The notes under the pieces: model-generated
The model's input: only the letters and a program-made list of their open reading frames with translations
The model's database searches: none
What the model was told of the DNA's origin: nothing
Source: Pseudomonas sp. FP2309
Lineage (GTDB): Bacteria; Pseudomonadota; Gammaproteobacteria; Pseudomonadales; Pseudomonadaceae
DNA: 64,000 nt
Assembly (NCBI RefSeq): GCF_030687575.1
Contig: NZ_CP117439.1
Span: 496,001 to 560,000, forward strand
Reading direction: 5' to 3'
In this document: positions 54,704 through 63,596 of the stretch, one piece after another
How positions within the stretch are numbered: position 1 is the stretch's first letter
How the letters are laid out: each line of letters begins with the position of its first letter
Position numbers and translations under genes: made by a program

Positions 54704-56097
54704 GCCGCAAACAACAGTTGCTCAAGCGTCACCGGCGTAACAAGCGCGTGGGCGTGCTGATCGGCTTGGCGCTGCTGGTGGTGATCGGGGTCTGGGTCGC
54801 CTGGTGGTTGCCGCTGGTGCTTGGTGTGCTGGCGTGGGTCGCCCATGAGGCGTGGTTTGCCGACCATCTGTTCTATGCCCCTGGCGAAGACTATCGCTAC
54901 CGTTTTGCGGCGGATGCCGAGGTGGCGGGGGTGCGCCTGGATGCCGGGCTGCTGCGGGTTGATCAACCCTTGGACAGCGCTGCGACCCTGGTGCTGGCGG
55001 TCACGGTCAAGAGCACGTGGCTGGGCCGATTTTTTGATCCTGTGGTGGCGATCCTGGGCGGCGAAAGCCCGGACCGACAGGCATTTGAGCGCGGTGTGAA
55101 CGGCGTGCGCTATCTCAATCTCAGTGGTTTGGCGTCCGTCATCGCGGCCGGCGAGCTGCGTGTGCGCGGGCGCTTTTGCGCTGTGCAGGGCGTGCCCCGG
55201 CTGTGGGCGTGGGATAACCCCGATTATGCGGCGCAACGCGTGATGGTGATTGCGCCCCATGCCGACGATGCCGAGCTGGCTGCGTTTGGTCTGTACAGCC
55301 AGGCACACACACCCTGGATCGTGACGCTCACCGCCGGTGAAATCGAAGCCGAGCATTATCAGCACATGGGCCTGGCCCCGGCCGAAGCGGCGCGGCTCAA
55401 GGGCCGCCTGCGTGCCTGGGACAGCATCGCCGTGCCGCGCTGGGCCGGGGTGCCCGAGGCGCAATGTGTGCAGTTGGGGTACTTCTGCCTGCAATTGCCG
55501 GCGATGCGTGCCACACCGGATCAACCGGTGGCATCGCGCGAAGCGGAGCTTGGGGATGTGCGCCTGTTTCGCCAGTTCAATGCCTTCCCGTTGCCGGCGG
55601 ACCGGGACGGTTCGCCGACCTGGAATAACCTGCTGGCCGATTTGCGCCAACTGCTGCTGACGGCACGCCCCGAAGTAATCGTATTGCCCCATCCGGTGCT
55701 CGACCCGCATCCTGATCACATCTGCGCGCAGCAGGCCGTGATGGAGGCGTTGGCAGGGTTGGAGTGGCAGCCGACGAGCGTGTTGGGCTACGCCAACCAC
55801 CTGCATGACAACGACCGCTGGCCTATGGGCGACTCCGGTACCGGCATCGCCTTGCCGCCGCAGTTCGACGACACCCTTGAGCTGCACCCGTGCAGCCTGC
55901 CGCTGTCGTTGGCGCAGCAGCGCGACAAGGCCATGGCGCTGGGCATGATGCATGACCTGCAACCTGCCGCGCCGCTCAAGCGTCGTGTGCGGCGATGGCT
56001 GCAGCGAATATTGGCGGGGCGCTCGCGTTCGCCTTATGGCGAGAACGAATTTTTCCGCAAGGCCGTGCGACGGCATGAGTTGTTCTGGCGATTGTGA
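54700..56097 (+). CDS. dnpA: PIG-L-type de-N-acetylase DnpA
   Basis: 465 residues. An N-terminal basic segment and one or two membrane spans (about 19-50) precede a PIG-L deacetylase domain with the zinc motif APHADDAELAAFG and the second histidine site LPHPVLDPHPDHI. In P. aeruginosa DnpA (PA5002) is linked to LPS core and to fluoroquinolone tolerance. It probably removes an acetyl group from a core amino sugar (inference). ATGA overlap with mig-14 fixes the start; its stop lies 35 bases before the ssg start. Confidence 0.92.
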   Translation: MSRKQQLLKRHRRNKRVGVLIGLALLVVIGVWVAWWLPLVLGVLAWVAHEAWFADHLFYAPGEDYRYRFAADAEVAGVRLDAGLLRVDQPLDSAATLVLAVTVKSTWLGRFFDPVVAILGGESPDRQAFERGVNGVRYLNLSGLASVIAAGELRVRGRFCAVQGVPRLWAWDNPDYAAQRVMVIAPHADDAELAAFGLYSQAHTPWIVTLTAGEIEAEHYQHMGLAPAEAARLKGRLRAWDSIAVPRWAGVPEAQCVQLGYFCLQLPAMRATPDQPVASREAELGDVRLFRQFNAFPLPADRDGSPTWNNLLADLRQLLLTARPEVIVLPHPVLDPHPDHICAQQAVMEALAGLEWQPTSVLGYANHLHDNDRWPMGDSGTGIALPPQFDDTLELHPCSLPLSLAQQRDKAMALGMMHDLQPAAPLKRRVRRWLQRILAGRSRSPYGENEFFRKAVRRHELFWRL

Positions 56098-56132
56098 GCG
56101 CCTCTGTGAGCGCGTCTGTGAAAGGGAAAGTC

Positions 56133-57089
56133 ATGAAAGTTTTGTTTCTGGTCCAGAAAGAACAGCGCGCCATTCTGGATCGCCTGTACGAAAGCATTGC
56201 CGAACACTGCGAGTGCGACACCCGCTGGCTGAGCAGTGACGAGCAGCGCAACCTGCGCGGTTACTTCCGGCGCGAGGTGGACGTAACGCGGTATGACCGT
56301 ATCGTGTTCTTCCTGCGCTTCAAGCAGGAAATCCGCCAAGCCAGCTTCATTCGCACGATCCCCAATCTGGTGATCCTCGAGCATGACGCCTACCAGAACT
56401 ACATTCCGTGCAAATACACCGGCAAGTTCAGCGCGCACTACCGGCGCCTGCCGTGGGCGCGGGTGATCAGCTCGGGCTACATGGTCACCGAGCGCCTGCG
56501 TGCCGAAGGCTTCGACGCGGTGTTCGTGCCCAAGGGCTACGATCAGGCGCTGCTTGAGGCCCAGGGGCGCGAGCGTGATATCGAGCTGGCGTTCGTCGGC
56601 AGCACCAACAGCGTGGCCTATAGTGGCCGCAAGGCGTTGCTCGATGAGTTGGCGCAAGTTGAACCTTTGGTGGTCACGCGCACCAAATCTGGTGAGGAAT
56701 ATTGTGCGACCCTCAACCGGATTCGTTTTTTCGTCAGTGCCGATGTGGGCATGGGCGAGTACATGATCAAGAACTTCGAAGCCATGGCCTGCGGCTGCGT
56801 GCTGTTGGCGTTCGATCAGGGCGCGGCGGAGAACGCGGCGCTTGGCTTCAAGGACAGGGTCAATGTGGTGTTCTACAGCGATATCCCACAGTTGCAGCAA
56901 AAGCTTGCCGAGCTGCGCGCCAACCCTCAACTGGCCGCAGACATTGCGCGTAACGGGCAGGCACTTGCGGTCAGTCAGTTCAGTTTTGCCCGCATCGGCC
57001 AACGCATTGTCGAGGCCCTTGAGCCTCCCCTGCGGGCCCGTGCACCGTTGAATCTGCTGGAAAGGTGGCGCCTGAAACTGGGCGTCTAA
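56133..57089 (+). CDS. ssg: Ssg-type glycosyltransferase
   Basis: 318 residues resembling the GT-B family represented by P. aeruginosa PA5001 (Ssg), needed for surface and LPS properties and surface-spreading. KVLFLVQKEQRAILDRLYES is the family start, LEHDAYQNYIPCKYTGKFS and VGMGEYMIKNFEAMACGCVL (donor domain, EX7-type) follow. I prefer the ATG after AAAGGGAAAGTC; a GTG 39 bases earlier would overlap dnpA and add MSASVSASVKGKV. Donor and acceptor unknown. Confidence 0.88.
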   Translation: MKVLFLVQKEQRAILDRLYESIAEHCECDTRWLSSDEQRNLRGYFRREVDVTRYDRIVFFLRFKQEIRQASFIRTIPNLVILEHDAYQNYIPCKYTGKFSAHYRRLPWARVISSGYMVTERLRAEGFDAVFVPKGYDQALLEAQGRERDIELAFVGSTNSVAYSGRKALLDELAQVEPLVVTRTKSGEEYCATLNRIRFFVSADVGMGEYMIKNFEAMACGCVLLAFDQGAAENAALGFKDRVNVVFYSDIPQLQQKLAELRANPQLAADIARNGQALAVSQFSFARIGQRIVEALEPPLRARAPLNLLERWRLKLGV

Positions 57090-57140
57090 TGGCGACCAGG
57101 TAGTCATAAATGATGGCTACATGATATTATCGAGGCTTGA

Positions 57141-57905
57141 ATGCAATTCTCCGATCAAAGCGACATAACGCTCGTGGTGACCAGTTGCGGTCGCTTCGAT
57201 TTGTTGAAACGCACACTCGAGAGCTTCGATCTGTTCAATACGGCGGACATCCGCGAAGTCTTCATTACCGAAGACTCAGGGGATGACGCGGTAAGCCATG
57301 CGGTCCCCGAGCACTGGCTCAGTCATTGCACGTTCTTGATCAACCGTCCGAAGCTGGGACAATTGGCATCCATCGACCTGGCCTACGAGTCGGTCAAAAC
57401 CCCCTACATATTTCATTGCGAAGATGATTGGGCGTTTTATCGACCTGGGTTCGTCGAAGACTCCAAGACGGTGCTGGAGCAGCGCCCCGATATTCTGCAG
57501 GTCTGGCTGCGCAATTATGTGTACGACCTGCAGGTGCACAGCCCCTATATCCATTTGGGGCCGCGCGAGGTGATCGGCGGCGTGCCGTGTTATCCGCTGC
57601 TGTCCGACAAGCCCGAGTGGCAGGGGTTCTCGTTGAACCCGGGCCTGCGGCGGGTCAAGGAATATCGGCTGTGCGCGCCCTATGCAGGGTTCGGGGGCGA
57701 GAAGGGGCTTTCCAAGCGTTACGCACAGTTGAATCTGGCTGCCGTGACCCTGGAAGGCGACGCGGTGTTGCACACCGGTTTCGGTTTGCATGTTGCGACA
57801 GCGGAAGAGCGCTTGACCAAGGCGCGACGCAAGCGGCGAGAGCGGATCAAGTTAGTGGTCATGCTGATCCTGGGAGTGGGTATCGGTTGGTTGATCCATC
57901 GGTAA
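57141..57905 (+). CDS. Family 2-type glycosyltransferase with C-terminal membrane anchor
   Basis: 254 residues. The N-terminal DITLVVTSCGRFDLLKRTLE and FITEDSGDDAV, then IFHCEDDWAFYRPGF (metal-binding EDDW), give a GT-A fold. The last 20 residues (KLVVMLILGVGIGWLIHR) are a single hydrophobic anchor after a basic stretch (KARRKRRERIK). The position corresponds to the wapR region in P. aeruginosa, but sequence does not tell me that it is a rhamnosyltransferase. Upstream 51 bases are AT-rich (ATGATATTATC), and the gene is not overlapped with ssg. Confidence 0.8.
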   Translation: MQFSDQSDITLVVTSCGRFDLLKRTLESFDLFNTADIREVFITEDSGDDAVSHAVPEHWLSHCTFLINRPKLGQLASIDLAYESVKTPYIFHCEDDWAFYRPGFVEDSKTVLEQRPDILQVWLRNYVYDLQVHSPYIHLGPREVIGGVPCYPLLSDKPEWQGFSLNPGLRRVKEYRLCAPYAGFGGEKGLSKRYAQLNLAAVTLEGDAVLHTGFGLHVATAEERLTKARRKRRERIKLVVMLILGVGIGWLIHR

Positions 57906-57944
57906 TGACGACGAGCCACACCAACGCCGCATAAGGTTTTTTCG

Positions 57945-59039
57945 ATGAGTATTCTTAACATCATGTGGGCCGGTGGGTCTGCATTCGCCTCGGTGCAGAA
58001 GGTTCATCAGCAAATACTGTCACGTGCCGACACCCGTGTACCGATCCACACCTGGTTGCTGCAAGGCAGCGCCGGCGACGATGGTCTGGTTGAACAGGCC
58101 GTTGAATGGAACCTCTCTTCCGCCAGGCTCAAAGGGCGGCACCTGTGGAAGTTGCTGATGCCCTGGATGCGTGCGCGCTTTCAGAAGGCGTTGCCTGAGG
58201 ATCTGCAAGTGGTGCTGCTCGATGGCATCGGCGTGGCGCGGGTGCTGTTACCGGTGCTCGAGCAATTGCCGCACGTGCGCGCCGTGGTGATCTTTCATGG
58301 CGCTACGCGCTTGCGCAAAGCCGATCAAACACTCTTTGAGCAGTTCGCGGACTCGCAACTGACGCTCACTGCTGTCTCGCAAACGCTCGCCGCGTCTCTG
58401 GAGCGTTACCTGCAACGTCCGGTGGCGGTGCTGCGCAGCGCTTTCGATCCGGCTGTGTTCCGTGCCGCGGCGCTGTCCCGTGAGCAAGCGCGAACCCACC
58501 TGAATTTACCGTTGAGCGGCGCGCCGGTGTTGGGCGCAGTCGGTCGTCTGGTGGACGGCAAGGGGTTTGCCTGTTTGCTGGAGGGGTTTGCCAGCGTGTC
58601 GGCCGACAAACCCGACGCGCGCCTGGTGATCATCGGCGAAGGGCCGGCGCGCGAAGCGCTTGAAGCGCGTATCGAGGCCCTTGGCTTGCAGGGCAAGGTT
58701 TCCCTGCCGGGGCACCTGCCTGAAGCGGCGACCCTTTACCGGGCGTTTGACTGGGTCGCGATACCGTCAACGGAAGAAGGGCTTGGGCTGATTCTGCAAG
58801 AAGCGGTGATGGCCGGCGTGCCTGTGCTGACCAGCGAGCTGGCAGTGTTCCGCGAGCAGTTGGGCGACGCCGGCTGGTACGCCCCGGCAGACGATGTCGC
58901 TGCCTGGCGCGACCTCATGGGGCGCGCTTTTGCGGCGTCCGGCGAGGCGGTGGTCGAGAGTCAATGGCGGGCGCTGGCGCCGGAGCAAGCGTGGGACGAC
59001 TTCACGCAAACCACTCAGCGCTTGTTCTCATGCCGCTAG
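57945..59039 (+). CDS. Family 4 glycosyltransferase
   Basis: 364 residues, GT-B. VLGAVGRLVDGKGFACLLEG and VAIPSTEEGLGLILQEAVMA (EX7E) mark the donor domain; the N-terminal domain begins MSILNIMWAGGSAFASVQKV. Retaining-type sugar transferase, probably acting on the outer core (inference from location). Nearly adjacent to the anchored glycosyltransferase gene (39-base gap) and convergent with the kinase-like gene, overlapping it by 12 bases. Confidence 0.87.
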   Translation: MSILNIMWAGGSAFASVQKVHQQILSRADTRVPIHTWLLQGSAGDDGLVEQAVEWNLSSARLKGRHLWKLLMPWMRARFQKALPEDLQVVLLDGIGVARVLLPVLEQLPHVRAVVIFHGATRLRKADQTLFEQFADSQLTLTAVSQTLAASLERYLQRPVAVLRSAFDPAVFRAAALSREQARTHLNLPLSGAPVLGAVGRLVDGKGFACLLEGFASVSADKPDARLVIIGEGPAREALEARIEALGLQGKVSLPGHLPEAATLYRAFDWVAIPSTEEGLGLILQEAVMAGVPVLTSELAVFREQLGDAGWYAPADDVAAWRDLMGRAFAASGEAVVESQWRALAPEQAWDDFTQTTQRLFSCR

Positions 59040-59633
59040 CAGCGCTTGTTCCAGTGCGTGCATTGGAAAGCGCTCGTTCAGCTTCTCGCGCGCAATATAG
59101 CGGGCGAAATGCTGCAGGTTGCGCCGCGCCAGTTCCGGCTTCAGCGGCGCGCGCAGAAAGCGCATGTCGGCCACGTCGATCAGGCCCATTTGGTTGTCTG
59201 GCGTGACCACGATATTGCCCAGGTGCAGCGACCGGAAGTAGATCCCCGCGTCATGCAGGCGGCGAATAAGCGCCACCAGCGGGTCGAGGTTCGTGTTCCA
59301 GTCAAAACCGTCCTGGCTGGAAATCTGGCGCAGCGTTTCCCCCGGCAGCGGGCGATACAACACGGCCGTCATGCCGGGCGCCTGCAGTTGGTAGAACGCC
59401 AGTACGGTGAGCGTAGGAATGCCACGCTGTTGCAGTTGCGCTGCGTTGTCGATGAACCGTTTGGAGTAAGGGCGAAACAACGCAGACGAAAACAAACGCT
59501 TGCGACGAAACAGTTTGAGGATATTCCCGTCGGTCAGCAGGTAGACTTTGGCGCCGTAGCTGTCCTTTTCGAGGATTTTGGCACCTTCAATCATTGCGGT
59601 TAAATCGGCTTGGGGAAGCCTTGAACATTGCAT
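59028..59633 (-). CDS. Kinase-fold LPS core protein on the opposite strand
   Basis: 201 residues. AKVYLLTDGNILKLFRRKRL has the nucleotide-lysine strand, YFRSLHLGNIVVTPD the catalytic loop (SLH in place of HGD) and GLIDVADMRF the metal-binding segment. Homologues sit next to waaL in P. aeruginosa (PA4998). The start at MQCSRLPQADL is chosen since AAGG lies about ten bases upstream; a longer frame from within the waaL leader is possible. The gene is divergent from waaL and convergent with the upstream glycosyltransferase. Confidence 0.83.
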   Translation of the reverse strand: MQCSRLPQADLTAMIEGAKILEKDSYGAKVYLLTDGNILKLFRRKRLFSSALFRPYSKRFIDNAAQLQQRGIPTLTVLAFYQLQAPGMTAVLYRPLPGETLRQISSQDGFDWNTNLDPLVALIRRLHDAGIYFRSLHLGNIVVTPDNQMGLIDVADMRFLRAPLKPELARRNLQHFARYIAREKLNERFPMHALEQALLAA

Positions 59634-59742
59634 CGTCGGAAAGCCTTGTGGGAGTCGCGGGCACAGTGATCGGCAATAATGCCGAAAGTTTTGGGTTTTA
59701 ACCATGCCGGGCTGGCAGGTTGAACGTATTCAGGAGCAGGTG

Positions 59743-60921
59743 ATGCAAGCTAGTCGTTGGGCGCAGGTATGGATGATGTTGGGGTTGTTGTGGTTTCTGC
59801 TGGCAATTGCCTTTGCGCCGACCAATAAGATTTATCAACAAGGATTGACGCTGTTTTTGTGGCTGCCGGCCATGGTGTTTGCCTGGGCTGCCCGCGAGCG
59901 CCTCAAGGAGGTCTGGCACGCGCAGCGCTGGCTGTGCCTGATGGTCGCGGCGCTTGCGGTCTGGGGCGCAATCAGCCTGTCATGGACCAATGCCCACGAC
60001 CCTTCGCGCGAGGCCAAGCGTCTGTTGTACATCGGCGTGTTCCTGCTGTTTTTCCCGGTGTTTGCCTGTGGGCAGACCGAGCGCGTGATGCGTGTGATGC
60101 AGTGGGGCGGCTTTGGCCTGGCGTTGTCGGCGCTGGTGGCAATCATCAAGTTTTATGGCCTGGAACATAATGCCTGGTATGCACGCCTTGAAGGCTTGGG
60201 CCAACTGTCTCACCCGATTCTGGGTGCCTATGTGATCGGCCTGGCTGCGATCTGGCTGCTGCACTGGGTGCCGCGTGGCCGCTGGATGCAAGTGGGGTGG
60301 GCGCTGGCGGTCGGCCTGCTTGGGCTGTTCGTGGTGTTGAGCCAAAGCCGTGGCGCCGCGCTGGCGTTGCTGTTGACCATTGTGGCCATGCCCGCCTGGT
60401 GCCGTGACCGTCGTTCCAGCGTGATTGCACTTGGCGCGGTGCTCGCTGCGCTGGCGGTGTTCTTCGCCATGCAGTCGCTGATGCTGTCCCGTGGCGTGTC
60501 ATACCGTCCGCAGATTTTCATGGCTGCAGTGCAGATGATCGGCGAGCGCCCGTGGACCGGCCTGGGGTTGGGCGGCGACTACAAGGTGTTTGCCGATAAC
60601 CTGTTATTTGACCACTCCCACAACCTGTTCACCCACATTACGCTGGAGTTGGGCCTGCCGGGCCTGCTGCTGTGGTGCGGCCTGTGGTTCGGTGTGCTGT
60701 GGCAAGCCTGGAAGGTGCGCGACACGCTGTACGGCAAGGGCATCATCGGCATGTGGGTGTTTTCGTTCCTGGCCATGCAGTTCGACGCCGCCAGCCTGAC
60801 GGGCACGCCGCGGGCCGAGTGGTTCATCTCCTGGCTGCCGATTGCGCTGGCCAGTGTTTTGGTCTGGGCTCGGGCCAAACCCGACGCGTGTGATAAAGTT
60901 CGCGTCCTACCCAATCAGTGA
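59743..60921 (+). CDS. waaL: O-antigen ligase WaaL
   Basis: 392-residue inner-membrane protein with about eleven or twelve spans. The large periplasmic loop contains SYRPQIFMAAVQMIGERPWTG and FDHSHNLFTHITLELGLPG, the latter with the histidine required in Wzy/WaaL ligases. It joins O antigen from undecaprenyl diphosphate to the completed core. I chose the ATG of MQASRWAQ with AGGAG eight bases upstream; an earlier ATG adds 13 residues. msbA follows after nine bases, so the pair is co-transcribed. Confidence 0.93.
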   Translation: MQASRWAQVWMMLGLLWFLLAIAFAPTNKIYQQGLTLFLWLPAMVFAWAARERLKEVWHAQRWLCLMVAALAVWGAISLSWTNAHDPSREAKRLLYIGVFLLFFPVFACGQTERVMRVMQWGGFGLALSALVAIIKFYGLEHNAWYARLEGLGQLSHPILGAYVIGLAAIWLLHWVPRGRWMQVGWALAVGLLGLFVVLSQSRGAALALLLTIVAMPAWCRDRRSSVIALGAVLAALAVFFAMQSLMLSRGVSYRPQIFMAAVQMIGERPWTGLGLGGDYKVFADNLLFDHSHNLFTHITLELGLPGLLLWCGLWFGVLWQAWKVRDTLYGKGIIGMWVFSFLAMQFDAASLTGTPRAEWFISWLPIALASVLVWARAKPDACDKVRVLPNQ

Positions 60922-60930
60922 GCTCGACAC

Positions 60931-62739
60931 ATGAGTGACGCACCGCCAAAAGCGGACCAGGAATCCAGCCTGAAGATCTACTTCCGGCTGCTGGGCTATG
61001 TGAAACCGTATCTGGGCATGTTCCTGCTGAGTATCGTGGGCTTCGTGATCTTTGCTTCGACCCAACCGATGCTCGCCGGGATCCTCAAGTACTTCGTGGA
61101 TGGCCTGAGCAATCCCGACGTGGTGTTCCTGCCCCAGTTCCCGTTGTTCAAAGATCTGAAGTTGCTGATGGCGGTGCCGCTGCTGATCATCCTGATCGCC
61201 GCATGGCAGGGCCTGGGCTCGTTCCTTGGCAACTACTACCTGGCCAAGGTTTCCCTGGGGCTGGTGCATGACCTGCGCGTTGAGTTGTTCAACAAGCTGC
61301 TGGTGCTGCCGAACCGCTATTTCGATACGCATAACTCGGGGCATCTGATCTCCCGTATCACCTTCAACGTGACCATGGTCACCGGCGCCGCCACGGATGC
61401 GATCAAGGTCGTCATCCGCGAAGGCCTGACGGTGGTGTTCCTGTTCGGCTACCTGCTGTGGATGAACTGGAAACTCACCCTGGTGATGCTGGCGATCCTG
61501 CCGTTGATCGCGATCATGGTCGGCAGTACCAGCAAGAAATTCCGCAAGCAGAGCAAGAAAATCCAAGTGGCCATGGGCGACGTGACGCACGTGGCCTCGG
61601 AGACCATCCAGGGCTATCGCGTGGTGCGCAGCTTCGGTGGCGAAAGCTATGAGCAGCGCCGCTTTGCCGCCGCCAGCCAGAGCAACACCGACAAACAACT
61701 GCGCATGAACAAGACCGGCGCGGTCTACACCCCCATGCTGCAACTGGTGATCTACACCGCCATGGCCGCCTTGATGTTCCTGGTGTTGCTGCTGCGCGGC
61801 GAAGCCACGGCGGGTGACCTGGTGGCCTACATTACGGCTGCCGGCCTGCTGCCCAAGCCGATTCGTCAGCTGTCGGAAGTCAGCTCGACCATCCAGAAGG
61901 GCGTAGCGGGTGCCGAGAGCATCTTCGAGCAGTTGGACGAAGAGCCTGAAGTCGACGCCGGCACCGTGGAGCGTGACCGCGTCAGCGGTCGTCTGGACGT
62001 GCGCAACCTCAGCTTCACCTACCCGGGCGCCGAGCGCGAAGTGCTGAAGAACATCAGCTTCAGCGCCGCGCCTGGGCAGATGATCGCCCTGGTCGGACGT
62101 TCGGGCAGCGGCAAGTCGACCCTGGCCAGCCTGATCCCGCGTTTCTACCACCACGAAACCGGCGAGATCCTGCTGGACGAGGTCGAAATCGAAGACTACC
62201 GCCTGCGCAACCTGCGCCGGCACGTTGCCCAGGTAACCCAGCACGTCACCCTGTTCAACGACACCGTGGCCAACAACATCGCCTACGGTGACCTGGCTGA
62301 CGCGCCGCGTGCCGATATCGAAAAGGCCGCCGCCGACGCCTATGCCATGGACTTCATTTCGGAGCTGCCAAAAGGTCTGGACACCGAAGTCGGTGAGAAC
62401 GGCGTGCTGCTCTCCGGTGGTCAGCGTCAGCGCCTGGCAATTGCTCGTGCACTGTTGAAAAACGCTCCGCTGCTGATCCTCGATGAAGCGACGTCAGCGC
62501 TGGATACCGAATCCGAGCGGCACATCCAGGCGGCGTTGGACAAGGTCATGAAAGGCCGTACCACGCTGGTGATCGCACACCGCCTGTCGACCATCGAGAA
62601 GGCTGACCTGATCCTGGTGATGGACCACGGTGAAATTGTCGAGCGCGGTACGCACGTCGAGCTGCTGGCCAAGGGCGGCTATTACTCGCGCCTGCACGCC
62701 ATGGGGCTGGACGAGCCGGTCGCCAACGACATCACCTGA
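60931..62739 (+). CDS. msbA: Lipid A/LPS core flippase MsbA
   Basis: 602-residue ABC half-transporter. Six membrane spans in residues 20-330, then the nucleotide-binding domain: Walker [26 protein letters not shown] signature, Walker B LLILDEATSALD and the switch histidine in IAHRLS. It flips core-lipid A to the periplasmic side, where WaaL adds O antigen. Typical length. In P. aeruginosa hldE follows; here a sulfotransferase does. Confidence 0.97.
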   Translation: MSDAPPKADQESSLKIYFRLLGYVKPYLGMFLLSIVGFVIFASTQPMLAGILKYFVDGLSNPDVVFLPQFPLFKDLKLLMAVPLLIILIAAWQGLGSFLGNYYLAKVSLGLVHDLRVELFNKLLVLPNRYFDTHNSGHLISRITFNVTMVTGAATDAIKVVIREGLTVVFLFGYLLWMNWKLTLVMLAILPLIAIMVGSTSKKFRKQSKKIQVAMGDVTHVASETIQGYRVVRSFGGESYEQRRFAAASQSNTDKQLRMNKTGAVYTPMLQLVIYTAMAALMFLVLLLRGEATAGDLVAYITAAGLLPKPIRQLSEVSSTIQKGVAGAESIFEQLDEEPEVDAGTVERDRVSGRLDVRNLSFTYPGAEREVLKNISFSAAPGQMIALVGRSGSGKSTLASLIPRFYHHETGEILLDEVEIEDYRLRNLRRHVAQVTQHVTLFNDTVANNIAYGDLADAPRADIEKAAADAYAMDFISELPKGLDTEVGENGVLLSGGQRQRLAIARALLKNAPLLILDEATSALDTESERHIQAALDKVMKGRTTLVIAHRLSTIEKADLILVMDHGEIVERGTHVELLAKGGYYSRLHAMGLDEPVANDIT

Positions 62740-62835
62740 CCGCCTGGGCGCGCAAGGCGCCCTGGTGTTTGTATCAAGCTCCTTACACAGCTTGACCAAA
62801 GCAAAATAATTCACCGCCTGTCGTTTGTTATGTTG

Positions 62836-62867
62836 GCCCTCTCGATTCGAATGACGAACGAGAGGGC
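62836..62867 (+). other. 9-bp hairpin between msbA and the sulfotransferase gene
   Basis: GCCCTCTCG and CGAGAGGGC form a perfect stem around a 14-base loop that includes the palindrome ATTCGAAT. It is about 97 bases beyond the msbA stop and 25 before the next start. There is no T-run; it could be a weak terminator or leader structure. Confidence 0.45.
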
Positions 62868-62891
62868 TAACCTTCTTGCGTGGGTAATGGA

Positions 62892-63596
62892 ATGTTGCAA
62901 CGTCTGTTCTGGAAATTGCTTCCCAAGCACCAGAGAGTGTTTTTGCTGGGGCGTTTGTCCGTGGTGGATCGCCAGGCGGTGAACAAATCCTTGTCTGGGG
63001 TGATCACGCTCAACCCCGCCTTCGAGCGGCATCGATGCGTGTTTATCCATGTGCCCAAATGCGCCGGCAGCAGCGTTTGCTCTGCGCTGCTGGATGGGCG
63101 CTGGCCGGGGCATCTGCCGTATTACTGGTACCAGCAGCAATTTGCGCAGCATTGCGAACGCGCCTTCAAGTTCGCCTTCGTGCGTGACCCGTTGGAGCGC
63201 GCTTACTCCGCTTATACCTACTTGCGTAGTAACCACATGGGTGCCCGTGACCTGCAAGCCCAGGCGCTGGTCGCCCGCTATCGCGACTTCGACCATTTCA
63301 TCGCCGGTTGGCTGCACCCGGACAACCTGCGCCGCCAGCTGCACTTTGCGCCCCAGACCGACTTTCTGGTCGACCAGATGGGCCAAATGGCCATGGATTT
63401 TCTCGGGCGCCAGGAGTCGTTGCAGCAAGACTTCCAGCAAGTGTGCGAACGCCTTGGCGTGGCCTCATCCTTGCCCCATTTGAATGTGTCACTGGGTCGC
63501 AGCAGCGAGCCAGTGCGCGAATTTTGCACCCTGCGTACACGGCGCCTGGTCAGGCGCGCCTATCAGCGTGATTACGAGGTCCTGGGCTATGAATAG
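62892..63596 (+). CDS. Sulfotransferase family 2-like protein
   Basis: 234 residues. [12 protein letters not shown] (51-62) is the 5'-phosphosulfate-binding loop and [13 protein letters not shown] (96-108) the 3'-phosphate-binding motif of PAPS-dependent carbohydrate sulfotransferases. Length matches the small bacterial class. It would move sulfate from PAPS to a sugar hydroxyl; with LPS genes upstream and APS kinase downstream, the LPS core or O antigen is a likely substrate (inference). The ATG is chosen over a GTG 12 bases earlier, which has the better AGGG upstream; this is uncertain. It overlaps the APS kinase gene by eight bases. Confidence 0.82.
   Translation: MLQRLFWKLLPKHQRVFLLGRLSVVDRQAVNKSLSGVITLNPAFERHRCVFIHVPKCAGSSVCSALLDGRWPGHLPYYWYQQQFAQHCERAFKFAFVRDPLERAYSAYTYLRSNHMGARDLQAQALVARYRDFDHFIAGWLHPDNLRRQLHFAPQTDFLVDQMGQMAMDFLGRQESLQQDFQQVCERLGVASSLPHLNVSLGRSSEPVREFCTLRTRRLVRRAYQRDYEVLGYE

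Noticed and set aside
57090..57140. Insertion-sequence scar before the anchored glycosyltransferase
   Set aside because: The stretch is AT-rich but has no terminal inverted repeats or target duplication.
62792..62797. TTGACC as a -35 box for the sulfotransferase gene
   Set aside because: No -10-like hexamer stands 16-18 bases downstream.
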